From Desulfovibrio sp. 86 (GTDB taxonomy: Bacteria; Desulfobacterota; Desulfovibrionia; Desulfovibrionales; Desulfovibrionaceae): a DNA stretch of 64,000 nt. Position 1 is the first letter of the stretch. Every line of letters starts with the position of its first letter. Positions 18,309 through 26,050 of the stretch are shown here, one piece after another. The notes beneath the pieces were generated by a model that saw only the letters and a program-made list of their open reading frames with translations, made no database searches and was not told where the DNA came from. Position numbers and translations under genes: made by a program. Where the stretch lies: assembly GCF_902702915.1 (NCBI RefSeq), contig NZ_LR738849.1, positions 2,363,001-2,427,000 on the forward strand. Reading direction: 5' to 3'.

Positions 18309-19448
18309 CTACAGCATTTCCAAAAAGGCTTCGACGCGCACCTTGAGCTGTTCGGTGTCGGTTTCGGAGTAGTCGGTTTCCACCTGAAGGTAGGGCAGGC
18401 CCAGGTCATTCTGCACAAATTTTTTCAGGGTCCAGGCTTCCACGGCATAGGTCTGGCATCCCTGCCAGGTCAGATCCACCACGGCATCCACAGAAAAGTC
18501 GGACGCCATCTGGCGCAGGGCGTCGTAGCGGTTGGGGTTGGGCGACATGACGGCGCAGGGCACGTCAAGGTAGCGGCGGGCCATGACGGTCAGCGGGTCG
18601 CCGTCTTCTTCCATCATGACGCGGGTTTTTTTGTAGGCCGAGCAGTTGTCCAGGCAGACGACGCTGCCGCCGCATTCTTCAATGAGGCGCACCACCTTGT
18701 GCGAACCGAGGCCCACGGGAACGCCGGTCAGCAGAATGCGCGGGGCTTCGGGGCTGGTTGCGCCCTGACCCGCGTCGGCCAGACGGCCCATTTCTTCCGC
18801 CAGGTCTTCCAGCATGGCGATGCCCACTTCCTTGTCCGGAAAGAAGGATGTTTTGAAGGCGATCTCCACCAGTTCCACGCCGGTGACAGGCGAGGGTTTG
18901 CGCTGGGCCAGATCCATGACGGCCTTGAGCGCCAGGCGTTCGCGGTTCATGAGCCTGATGGCGTCGCGCAGCTTTGCATCACTGATCTTTACGTCGAATT
19001 CCTGTTCAAGACGGCGCACAAGGCCCTCAAACTGGTTGCGCCAGTAGTTCAGCGCGTCATTGTCCTGAATCTGCGGCAATTGCAGGAGTGCTATGGGCTT
19101 GTAGGGCGCTAGCAGTTCATACATTTTTTTCTTGCCGTCACAGGTGGTGTCGGCCACCACGATGTCGGCGGCGGCCAGATAGGGGCAGCTGTCCTTGAGG
19201 GCAAAGCCGAAGCTGCTCTTGATAAGGGGGCAGAGGGAGCGGGGCAGGATTTCTTCCGCCGCCGGGATGGAGTCGTTCTTGGTGCCGCAGAGAGAAACCG
19301 GAATGGCCCCGGCGGCCAGCGCGATTTCTGAAGGCGAGTACAGGCAGAACTGCCCGACGACCTTTTTGCCCTTTTCTTTGGCTTCCGTAAGGTTGAGCAC
19401 GTTTTTTTCAAAAGCTGTGGTGATTTTGTCAAAACTGGCGCACTTCAT
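18309..19448 (-). CDS. Double-cubane-cluster anaerobic reductase / 2-hydroxyacyl-CoA dehydratase-like (HgdB family)
   Basis: 379-residue HgdB/YjiM-type protein. Conserved cysteines appear in QFCLYSPSEIALAAG, the ILPRSLCPLIKSSFG segment, ADTTCDGKKKMYELL and CLDNCSAYKKTR. In this family these ligate either a 4Fe-4S or a double-cubane 8Fe-9S cluster used for low-potential, ATP-gated reductions. There is a single subunit with no second HgdA-like partner, and the activase gene is next to it. This pattern fits the double-cubane reductases rather than true dehydratases. The substrate is unknown. ATG at 19446-19448 marks the family N-terminus. Confidence 0.8.
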   Translation of the reverse strand: MKCASFDKITTAFEKNVLNLTEAKEKGKKVVGQFCLYSPSEIALAAGAIPVSLCGTKNDSIPAAEEILPRSLCPLIKSSFGFALKDSCPYLAAADIVVADTTCDGKKKMYELLAPYKPIALLQLPQIQDNDALNYWRNQFEGLVRRLEQEFDVKISDAKLRDAIRLMNRERLALKAVMDLAQRKPSPVTGVELVEIAFKTSFFPDKEVGIAMLEDLAEEMGRLADAGQGATSPEAPRILLTGVPVGLGSHKVVRLIEECGGSVVCLDNCSAYKKTRVMMEEDGDPLTVMARRYLDVPCAVMSPNPNRYDALRQMASDFSVDAVVDLTWQGCQTYAVEAWTLKKFVQNDLGLPYLQVETDYSETDTEQLKVRVEAFLEML

Positions 19449-19488
19449 GACTGCTCCTTTGTTTTGGCCTTGAGCGGCCGGAATATTC

Positions 19489-19644
19489 TTTAGGAAACGC
19501 TGATGTATTCCGTTGGGTGGCGTTGCTTCATTTTTTTTGAAACAGTCGAAAACGGAAGAGTCCACTCCTGTTTGAAAAAAGATCGCGCCTTGCCAAACGA
19601 AACAACTGCGCGTTTCCAAGAGGCCCTTTAATCAGTGTTTTTTA
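19489..19644. repeat. Type D fold-back element between reductase and activase
   Basis: 156 bases with ends TTTAGGAAACGCTGATG and AATCAGTGTTTTTTAC and an interior that folds back on itself (GAAACAGTCG ... CTGTTTGAAA around an apical GGA/TCC stem). Close copies are at 29111-29270 and 42965-43124. The stop codon of the activase gene lies within its right edge. Confidence 0.8.
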
Positions 19645-20427
19645 CTTTTTCCGTTCAAGCCTTTGAGCTGCCAGCAGGGCCGCGCCCAATGCCCCCACCA
19701 GTTGCGGCTGCTCTGGCACCTGCACGGGCATGTCGAGTTCCTGGGCAAGAAAACCGCAAAAGGCCGGGCTGGTGGCCAGCCCCCCTGTGAACACGCACTG
19801 GCCGGTAAAGGCGATGCGGCGGGCAAGGCCCCGCATGCGTCTGGCTATGGACACAAAAACCCCGGCCGCCAGATCGGCGGGCGGGGTTCCCTGCGCCAGA
19901 AGACCCACAATTTCCGTTTCCGCAAAGACGGCGCACATGCTCGAAATGGGCACCGGCGTGCCGTTGGCGGCGGTTTGCCCCAGTTCGTCCAGGGGCATGC
20001 CCAAAATGCCTGCCAGCACCTGCAAAAAGCGCCCTGTGCCCGCGGCGCATTTGTCGTTCATGACAAAGTCGCGCACGCCGCCGTGCTCATCCAGGCTGAT
20101 GGCCTTGCTGTCCTGCCCGCCGATGTCGAGCACAACGCCGGAGCCGGGGAAAAGCCACGAAGCCCCTTTGGCGTGACAGGTGATTTCAGTAACGGTTTTT
20201 TGCGCAAAGGGCAGGGCAATGCGGCCGTAGCCAGTGGCCACGACCTGCCCGAGGTCATGACGGCTTGCGCCTGCCTCACGACAGGCGGCGTCCAGAACCG
20301 CCTCGCCAGCTTCGCGCGTATTCCACCCCGTAGGCAGCAGGGCGCTGCCGGCCACGGTTCGGGCGGCAGCATCAAAAATCACGGCCTTGGCGGCCACAGA
20401 ACCCACATCTATTCCGGCTGAAAGCAT
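19642..20427 (-). CDS. Acyl-CoA dehydratase activase / double-cubane reductase ATPase (HgdC/YjiL family)
   Basis: 261-residue ASKHA-fold ATPase. MLSAGIDVGSVAAKAVIFD and VLDIGGQDSKAISLDEHG are the phosphate motifs; NDKCAAGTGRFLQ and SSMCAVFAETEIVGLLAQG contain the two cysteines that bind the bridging 4Fe-4S cluster of the homodimer. It injects electrons into the partner reductase with ATP hydrolysis. ATG at 20425-20427 follows CAGGAG. It is upstream of the reductase in the same direction, separated by a type D element. Confidence 0.88.
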   Translation of the reverse strand: MLSAGIDVGSVAAKAVIFDAAARTVAGSALLPTGWNTREAGEAVLDAACREAGASRHDLGQVVATGYGRIALPFAQKTVTEITCHAKGASWLFPGSGVVLDIGGQDSKAISLDEHGGVRDFVMNDKCAAGTGRFLQVLAGILGMPLDELGQTAANGTPVPISSMCAVFAETEIVGLLAQGTPPADLAAGVFVSIARRMRGLARRIAFTGQCVFTGGLATSPAFCGFLAQELDMPVQVPEQPQLVGALGAALLAAQRLERKK

Positions 20428-20487
20428 TATTTTTCTCCTGTGCGCAGCGCGCGTCCGTCGCAGTGAGCGCGCGCGGGCGCATCCGAC

Positions 20488-20659
20488 TAGAGCATTTTCC
20501 AAGACGCTCGCTCCGGCGTTTAACCGCGCAGATAAACTGCGCTTACGCCTCCGCGGCGGGCGTCTGCTCCCGCATCCGCCAGAGCAATTTCAAGCGGCAG
20601 CCGTTAGGCGACGAAGAAGCCTTACGGATGGCGACAGCATCGCTAGAGAAATTGCTCTA
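20488..20659. repeat. TAGAGCA-terminus dispersed element (long type, shortened)
   Basis: 172 bases from TAGAGCATTTTCC to AATTGCTCTA. The right-hand 80 bases match 2885-2970 almost exactly. Confidence 0.8.
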
Positions 20660-20664
20660 AAGGC

Positions 20665-20692
20665 CAAAAAAAGCCCCGCTGATGGCGGGGTT
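20665..20692 (-). terminator. Intrinsic terminator, minus strand
   Basis: On the minus strand: CCCCGC, loop ATCA region, GCGGGG followed by seven T residues. It would end transcripts coming from padR and the small Cys-rich ORF. Confidence 0.8.
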
Positions 20693-20800
20693 GCGCTGTG
20701 AAGGAGAAGAACCGGCGGAATCTCTGAACCGCCTTCTGATAAAATACTCTGGCGCTGTTCAGAAATTCAGGCGGGACAACCTGCCCCACAGCGCCAAAAC

Positions 20801-20926
20801 TCAGGTCATGCCGGAGCGCGTCAGGCTCCGGCCGTCACAGGACGCGCACGCCGCGCACTGGCCGCAAAGGGCCGAAGGCGTCAATGCAACCGCCCCCCGT
20901 GCGCGCGTCAGCACCTGTGTTTGCAT
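20801..20926 (-). CDS. Small Cys-rich ORF with CxxCxxCxxC motif
   Basis: A 41-codon frame with ATG at 20924-20926, preceded by TGGAGA at ideal spacing. It encodes a single Cys cluster, CGQCAACASCDG, at about residues 21-32. The spacing of four cysteines resembles an Fe-S or zinc ligand set. It lies between padR and a minus-strand terminator, so it could be the second gene of the padR transcript. No homologue is recognised; coding status is a judgement from the ribosome site and the motif. Confidence 0.35.
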   Translation of the reverse strand: MQTQVLTRARGAVALTPSALCGQCAACASCDGRSLTRSGMT

Positions 20927-21020
20927 ATATTCTCCAGAGGCGTCAGAGCCGTTTTTCGCACCTGTCGCCGACGGCGTCAGCCTGTGCCCGTGAAAGCGGC
21001 GTGCCGTAATGGTTTGGCGC

Positions 21021-21062
21021 AATCGACCTGCCACAATCGACCTGCCACAATCGGCCTGCCAC
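21021..21062. repeat. Three tandem 14-base repeats
   Basis: Three consecutive copies of AATCGACCTGCCAC (the third with one change) between padR and the small Cys-rich ORF. Related but diverged sequence continues to about 21090. The rest of 20927-21213 shows no gene. Confidence 0.8.
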
Positions 21063-21213
21063 AAGCGATCTGGCCGATGGTTTGGCGCAATGGGCTTTGG
21101 CCTGTCCTTTTCCAATAGGCCAGACAGCCCCGATGGGCCGGGCCAGGCCGGGCAAACAGGGCCAGACCTCAGGCAACCACGCATGGGTATGCCTGTAAAA
21201 GCGCTCCTGATGC

Positions 21214-21810
21214 TCAACTATCCCCAAAAGAATCAGAACTGTCAATTGGCGCGCTTTGCGGCGCGGACGCGCAGCAGCACGGCTTGCCCGCGCTGACCTG
21301 GCCCGCAGGTGGAACTGAAGGGGTGGGCTTGGCCCGCGCCGCCCCCGGCGCGGCATCCAGCACCCGCCGTATGTCGTCCACAAGCTCGCCAACGGAAGCG
21401 AAATAGTCTTCAAGGGTGCCCAGCCACTGTTCGAGGCAGGAGCGCCCCCTGGCCGCAAGGGCGTACTGCCTGCGTGCCGGGCCGCTGCCTTGCAGATCCC
21501 AGGCGCAGTGCACGAGGCCCTCCTGCTCCATGCTCTTGAGCACGCGATAGATGCCCGCCGGGTCCGGCGGCTGCCCGTGAAACATGGCCATGCCAGCCAG
21601 GCGCTCAAGAATGCGGTAGCCGTGCAGACTTTCCTCGGCCAGCACCGTCAGGATGGCAGGGCGCACCAGCCTTACGAGGTTTTTGCCAGTACAGGCGCAG
21701 CCCTCGAAGGGGTTTTCGTCCTGAACAGGAAAATCCTGTGGGGCTGCCATGTCAGCGTCATCTTGCGCGACGGGATGGGGCAGGGGCTTGCGTTCGTTCA
21801 TTGGATTCAT
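21214..21810 (-). CDS. PadR-family transcriptional regulator
   Basis: About 198 residues. The winged-helix domain runs from LVRPAILTVLAEESLHGYRILERL to YRVLKSMEQEGLVHCAWD, followed by the wing ARRQYALAARGRSCLEQW and a helical C-terminal dimerisation segment. An unusual Cys-containing tail (CCCAS) and an N-terminal CACTG precede or follow the domain. PadR proteins repress neighbouring genes and release on ligand binding; the divergent radical SAM gene is the obvious target. ATG at 21810 is chosen among three in-frame ATGs. Confidence 0.78.
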   Translation of the reverse strand: MNPMNERKPLPHPVAQDDADMAAPQDFPVQDENPFEGCACTGKNLVRLVRPAILTVLAEESLHGYRILERLAGMAMFHGQPPDPAGIYRVLKSMEQEGLVHCAWDLQGSGPARRQYALAARGRSCLEQWLGTLEDYFASVGELVDDIRRVLDAAPGAARAKPTPSVPPAGQVSAGKPCCCASAPQSAPIDSSDSFGDS

Positions 21811-22234
21811 GCGTATTCCGTGACGGTTGTCCCCCATGCGGGGCAGGCGCGCGCGGCAGCAACCCGCCGCCGGACGCCACGGGGAAAGCGCCGCTCCCGT
21901 GCATATTCTAGCCAGAGGCGCGGGCCTTGTCGAGCCTGCCCGGCGGGGGATTGCCTCGATTCCGCACGGGCATAAGTAAAGTGTGTTGCTCTGTTATTTG
22001 ACTTGGTCTAGTAGTGGGGGGTACTCGAATACTACCGGTTCCAATGACAAGCGTGCGTCATATACGGGCAGGGCGCAGACAGTGCGCTGACAGGCCTGAC
22101 AGTGCGCGGGCCAGGCCCGGAAAAGACCCGAAAAAGGCACGTAAGGACGCCCACAGGCGCGGATACGCGCGTACATGCGCGGGACATGCGCGGACATGCG
22201 CGAAAAAGGCGGTATCGCCGCCGGGAGGCATGCC

Positions 22235-23203
22235 ATGCCAGAGGCTACGGCGAAGGAATTATCCGTCAGTGAAGAAGCACGTCTGTTGCTGGATACCACC
22301 GTCAGCGACAGGCGCATAGCCCATCTGCTTGAAAAGGCGGACGGCATGAGCCGCAGCCTGGCAGACAGCCGGGGTTTTGTCTGGGCGGCCATAGGCATTG
22401 ACAGCACGCCCTGTGACATGGGTTGCACGTTTTGCAGTCAGGCCGCGCGCTGGGACGTTTACAAGACTGCCCCGCCCCTGACGGCAGAGACTATTGTGGA
22501 AAAGGCCGGGCAACTGGCCGACGGCGGGGCGGATTTTGTGGTTTTGCGCACGACGCAGCACTATCCCCTAGAGGTTTTGCAGCGCCTGGGCCGCCTGACG
22601 CGGGATCGCATCGGCAGCGATATCCATCTTGTCATCAATACGGGCGAAATGGGTTTTGAGGATGTGAGGGTGCTCAAGGATTCGGGCTTTACCATGTCCT
22701 ACCATGTGGTCAGGCTGCGGGAGAGCGTGGACACGGGGCACAGCGTGGACATGCGCATGCGCACCATCGAGAATGTGCTCAAGGGCGGCCTTGAATTGCA
22801 ATATCTCATCGAGCCGCTGGGGCCGGAACACAGCGCTGCCGAAATACTGATCGAGGCCCGTCGCGCCCGCGTGGTGGGCGCATCGGGCACGGGCGTCATG
22901 GCCCGCGTGCCCGTCATGGGCACGCCTCTGGCCCGTTACGGGCAGGTATCCGACGCCTATCTCAAGCGGGTGGCGGCCCTTGCCCGGCTGGAGTATCCCG
23001 ACGGCGGGCGGCATCTCTGCGTGCACCCGCCCACCCCTGCGACCCTGCGCTGCGGGGCCAATACCATTATTGTGGAACAGGCCGCCAACCCCCGCGATAC
23101 GTCTTCAAGCGCCAGCCCCTGGCGTGGGTTTGACCTGCCCGGCGCACGCGCGGTGCTGCGCGAGGCAGGGCTTGAGGTGCGCCAGGCCAGGGCCGAAGCG
23201 TGA
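22235..23203 (+). CDS. Radical SAM enzyme, BioB/HydE-like
   Basis: 322-residue protein with the radical SAM cluster motif CDMGCTFC (CxxxCxxC) at about residue 68, then a TIM-barrel pattern (GGADFVVLRTTQHYP, INTGEMGFEDVRVLKDSGF, YHVVRLRESVDTGHSVDMRMRT) and a short C-terminal region. The architecture is biotin-synthase/HydE-like, but key residues for biotin synthesis are not evident, so the substrate is unknown. ATG at 22235 has GGGAGG six bases upstream. Divergent from padR. Confidence 0.75.
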   Translation: MPEATAKELSVSEEARLLLDTTVSDRRIAHLLEKADGMSRSLADSRGFVWAAIGIDSTPCDMGCTFCSQAARWDVYKTAPPLTAETIVEKAGQLADGGADFVVLRTTQHYPLEVLQRLGRLTRDRIGSDIHLVINTGEMGFEDVRVLKDSGFTMSYHVVRLRESVDTGHSVDMRMRTIENVLKGGLELQYLIEPLGPEHSAAEILIEARRARVVGASGTGVMARVPVMGTPLARYGQVSDAYLKRVAALARLEYPDGGRHLCVHPPTPATLRCGANTIIVEQAANPRDTSSSASPWRGFDLPGARAVLREAGLEVRQARAEA

Positions 23204-23280
23204 AGCTTGCTAGGGCATGGGGCGTCCTGTTTATTTACTGCGGTTTGCGCGGCCAAGAAAGAATTATCGGCGGCGCAGGA

Positions 23281-23430
23281 TAGTACAGAAGCACTTTGAA
23301 ATGCTTCACATTTCAAAGTTTTCATTCAGCTGAAAACGCGATTTCCGGCTGAATCCACGCCACGTTGCGGCGCGCTGCACGTTCGTGCAGCCTTAGAGCA
23401 TTTACACTTTTTCAAAGTTAAAATGCTCTA
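23281..23430. repeat. TAGAGCA-terminus dispersed element (type A, degenerate left end)
   Basis: 150 bases, same orientation as 11980-12130; the left end has drifted (TAGTACAGAAG) while the right end is intact (AAAATGCTCTA). Confidence 0.82.
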
Positions 23431-23449
23431 AAACACAGTAAAGGTTTTA

Positions 23450-23505
23450 GGGGGTGGGGGCGTGGGGGGAGGCGACCCTTTTGCAAAAGGGTCCCTCCCC
23501 CACAC
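23450..23505. repeat. Type C element (G-rich tract plus palindrome)
   Basis: G-rich run followed by a palindrome centred on TTTTGCAAAA, with a one-base asymmetry in the arms. It lies 140 bases past the 3' end of the minus-strand gene ending at 23645. Confidence 0.85.
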
Positions 23506-23583
23506 AGTCTTTCACCCTGAAATTATTCTGGATTGTATTATTTATACTGTCATTCTGGCGGTGCTGCCTGTCTGGCAATAACA

Positions 23584-23612
23584 AGCGCCCTCTGCGTGCG
23601 GCAGAGGGCGCT
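23584..23612 (-). terminator. Probable terminator of the glycosyltransferase-like gene
   Basis: Perfect 12-bp stem AGCGCCCTCTGC / GCAGAGGGCGCT with loop of five; in the minus direction it is followed by TTGTTATT. Located 33 bases after the stop at 23645. Confidence 0.7.
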
Positions 23613-23644
23613 AATGTATTCCAGGGGGTCAGAGGCTTGAGGGC

Positions 23645-26050
23645 TTACTTGGCCTGCTGGTCGCCAGAAGCTGCGGGAGCCGCAGCCGGAGCTTCCGCCG
23701 GAGCCGCAGCGGGTGCGGGAACCTGCGGCGCGGCGCTGACGCCGTCGGCAGCTCTGGGAGCCGCATCAGGCTGCGCGGCTGGCGCTGCTTCCACTGCCGG
23801 GGCAGCGGGGTCGGCCCCGGAGGTTCCAGAAGCCGCGCCCTCACCCTTGACCTCATCCTTGCCTGGCGCGGGCGTGCTGGCGGCATCACCGTTCTTGCCG
23901 AACTTGCCATTTGTTTCTTCCATCACCTTGGCGTCGTAGTCCGAGGCTTCCGAAGCGGCCTTTTTAAGCGCCTCGTCAATGGGGGACGCCTGTTTGTCCG
24001 AATCCGGCTTGGCGCTTTCAGGAGCGGGGGCCTGCGGCGCGGCGGCGTCGGGGGAGCCCGCTTCGGGCGTTGCAGATTCGCCGGCAGGCGCGGCGGGGGC
24101 CGTCGCTTCAGGGGCCGTATTTTCCGGGGTTGCGCCTTCCGGGGCCGGGGTTTCGCTGGCGGGAGCTTCAGGCGCGGGCGCGGGGCTCAATATTTCTTCA
24201 AGATGGCTCAGTTTGGCCTGGGGAACGGCCTTGAGCTGCGGGCCAAGCAGCAGGGAGCCGGGCTGGGCCAGCAGGATGACGATGACCGTGCAGATGAGCA
24301 GCGCGCCGCCCATGCCGCCATGCGCGCCCTTGCGCACCATGCGGGCCAGAAGCACGGCGGCCGCGATGCATATGACGCCGATAATGGGCAGGGCCTTGAG
24401 GCCGAGGACTATTGCGCGCTGGTCTGCGGTGAGGGTGAACTTGAAGAAGCCGCCCATCCAGTCCAGTGTGGGGCCGAAGCCCGCCGCCGTCAGGGCCATG
24501 CCCGCGTGCAGCAGGCAGAGCGCGGCGAAGATGAAGAACAGGCGGCCGCCCAGGCCCGTGAGGCGCAGCAACGCCTTGCCCAGCAAGGGGGCCGCGAGGC
24601 ATATGACGGTGAGCGCGGCGCTGACAGGATCATAGGCCGTGAGGCTCAGCACAGCGGCCACGGTGACGCTTATCCACATAAAGGCGATTCCGGCCCTGTC
24701 CTTGCGCGAGGCCGCAAGGTCGCCGGGGGCGGTGCGCAGCACGCGCACCCAGGAAACGCAGGCAACAATGGCAAGCCAGGGCAGCAGGCCTGCGGCGGCT
24801 ATGAGCAGGGGCAGCCACCATTTGGCGCTGGGCCAGGGCCAGAGCATGAGGCGTTCGCCCAAAAATTTCAGATACCCGTCGGGCTGCTGCCAGAGCATGA
24901 CGCCGCCAAGCCAGCAGGCCACCATAAGCAGCAGGAGCACAAAGCCGGTCACGCCGTCCAGTCCCTGCGCCCGGCGGAAAGAGCCACGCCAGCCCAGGAA
25001 GAAGATACTGGCCACCAGGGGCAGCATGATGTGGAAGAGCCCCCCCGTGAGTCCGGCCAGCGCCGCCAGCACAAAGCCAGCAGGCAGGATTATCCAGGCC
25101 TGGGGTTTTTGCCAGCCGTGGCAGAGCAGAGCCAGGGCAAAGAGGGTAAGGGCGGCGGCAAGGCTTTCCGGCCCGGTAAAATGGGCCAGAGGCACAAAGA
25201 GCGGGGCGGCCAGAAGAATCATGCCTCCTGCCAGCGCCTCCTGCGCGTTCAGGCCAGCCACGCGGGACAGCGTCCACGCGCCCAAAAGGCAGAGCAGCGC
25301 GCCCGCAAGGCCCGCAAGGGGGAAGAGCAGGGGGCCAAAGCCCGGGCCAGCCATGGCCATGAGGCTCTGCATGCCCGCGAGGTACCAGTGGTACACCGGC
25401 CAGTGGGCAAGGCCAGGAGCGGCCGGGGCCAGCCACAGCCCGGTCTGGCTGGTCTGGTTGAACACAAGGATGCTTTCGGCTTCGCGCGGGCAGTACAGGG
25501 CATTGCCCATAAAGGCGGGCCATGCCTGCGCCAGTAGTATCAGAAGCAGAAAAAACGGGCCGACGCGGCTGGCGGCTTCAAAAATCTTTTGCGCGGCATT
25601 GGGCTTTACCGTGGCGTCCGGGGCCGCGCTGGCGGCAGCCGTGGCGGCGCTTTGCCCGTCAGCGGTTTTGCCCGCCCTTGCCCGCCATGAGGAGAGCATG
25701 CCCCGGCCTTTGGGCTTGCCGTCGTCCATGTCGCCATCCTGGCTGGCCGCGTTCTTGGCGTAGTCCTGCTGGACAGAACCGGACGCGGGGCCGAACGAGG
25801 GGCCGGACGAAGGGCTGTACGCATGGCCGTGCACAGAGCCAGCGCTGTAGGTATCCTGCGGAGCTTGCGGCGGGGAGGAGGCGTCCTGCCGGTTGGCGGC
25901 TGCCCGGTCGAAAGACAGGGGGCCTGTCCCCTGCGCGTCGCCAGCCGCGTTGGCCTGAGCGTCCGTGGCGGGCCCGCTGGAAGGGGCATGGGCCGCATTG
26001 TCCACGCGGCTGTGCTGGTCGTCTTCAGGCGTGGTGGGGTTCTGGGTCAT
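23645..26050 (-). CDS. Large membrane protein, PMT/ArnT-like glycosyltransferase type with Ala/Pro-rich tails
   Basis: 801 residues in three parts: a polar, low-complexity N-terminus (1-150), a hydrophobic core of about 12 membrane helices (155-590), and a long Ala/Pro/Glu-rich C-terminus (600-801). Near the start of the core, the first periplasmic loop (CPREAESILVFNQ, then GLAHWPVYHWYLAGMQSL) resembles lipid-linked sugar transferases of the PMT/ArnT class, although the usual acidic DE pair is only partly conserved. It overlaps the preceding lipoprotein gene by four bases (ATGA), so they are coexpressed. Sugar and acceptor are unknown. Confidence 0.6.
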   Translation of the reverse strand: MTQNPTTPEDDQHSRVDNAAHAPSSGPATDAQANAAGDAQGTGPLSFDRAAANRQDASSPPQAPQDTYSAGSVHGHAYSPSSGPSFGPASGSVQQDYAKNAASQDGDMDDGKPKGRGMLSSWRARAGKTADGQSAATAAASAAPDATVKPNAAQKIFEAASRVGPFFLLLILLAQAWPAFMGNALYCPREAESILVFNQTSQTGLWLAPAAPGLAHWPVYHWYLAGMQSLMAMAGPGFGPLLFPLAGLAGALLCLLGAWTLSRVAGLNAQEALAGGMILLAAPLFVPLAHFTGPESLAAALTLFALALLCHGWQKPQAWIILPAGFVLAALAGLTGGLFHIMLPLVASIFFLGWRGSFRRAQGLDGVTGFVLLLLMVACWLGGVMLWQQPDGYLKFLGERLMLWPWPSAKWWLPLLIAAAGLLPWLAIVACVSWVRVLRTAPGDLAASRKDRAGIAFMWISVTVAAVLSLTAYDPVSAALTVICLAAPLLGKALLRLTGLGGRLFFIFAALCLLHAGMALTAAGFGPTLDWMGGFFKFTLTADQRAIVLGLKALPIIGVICIAAAVLLARMVRKGAHGGMGGALLICTVIVILLAQPGSLLLGPQLKAVPQAKLSHLEEILSPAPAPEAPASETPAPEGATPENTAPEATAPAAPAGESATPEAGSPDAAAPQAPAPESAKPDSDKQASPIDEALKKAASEASDYDAKVMEETNGKFGKNGDAASTPAPGKDEVKGEGAASGTSGADPAAPAVEAAPAAQPDAAPRAADGVSAAPQVPAPAAAPAEAPAAAPAASGDQQAK

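Noticed and set aside
24203..25537. Long plus-strand frame of 444 codons opposite the membrane glycosyltransferase gene
   Set aside because: It is a GC-rich antisense shadow with Gln/Gly/Ala-rich composition and no domain or ribosome site; the minus strand has clear membrane helices and an operon overlap.
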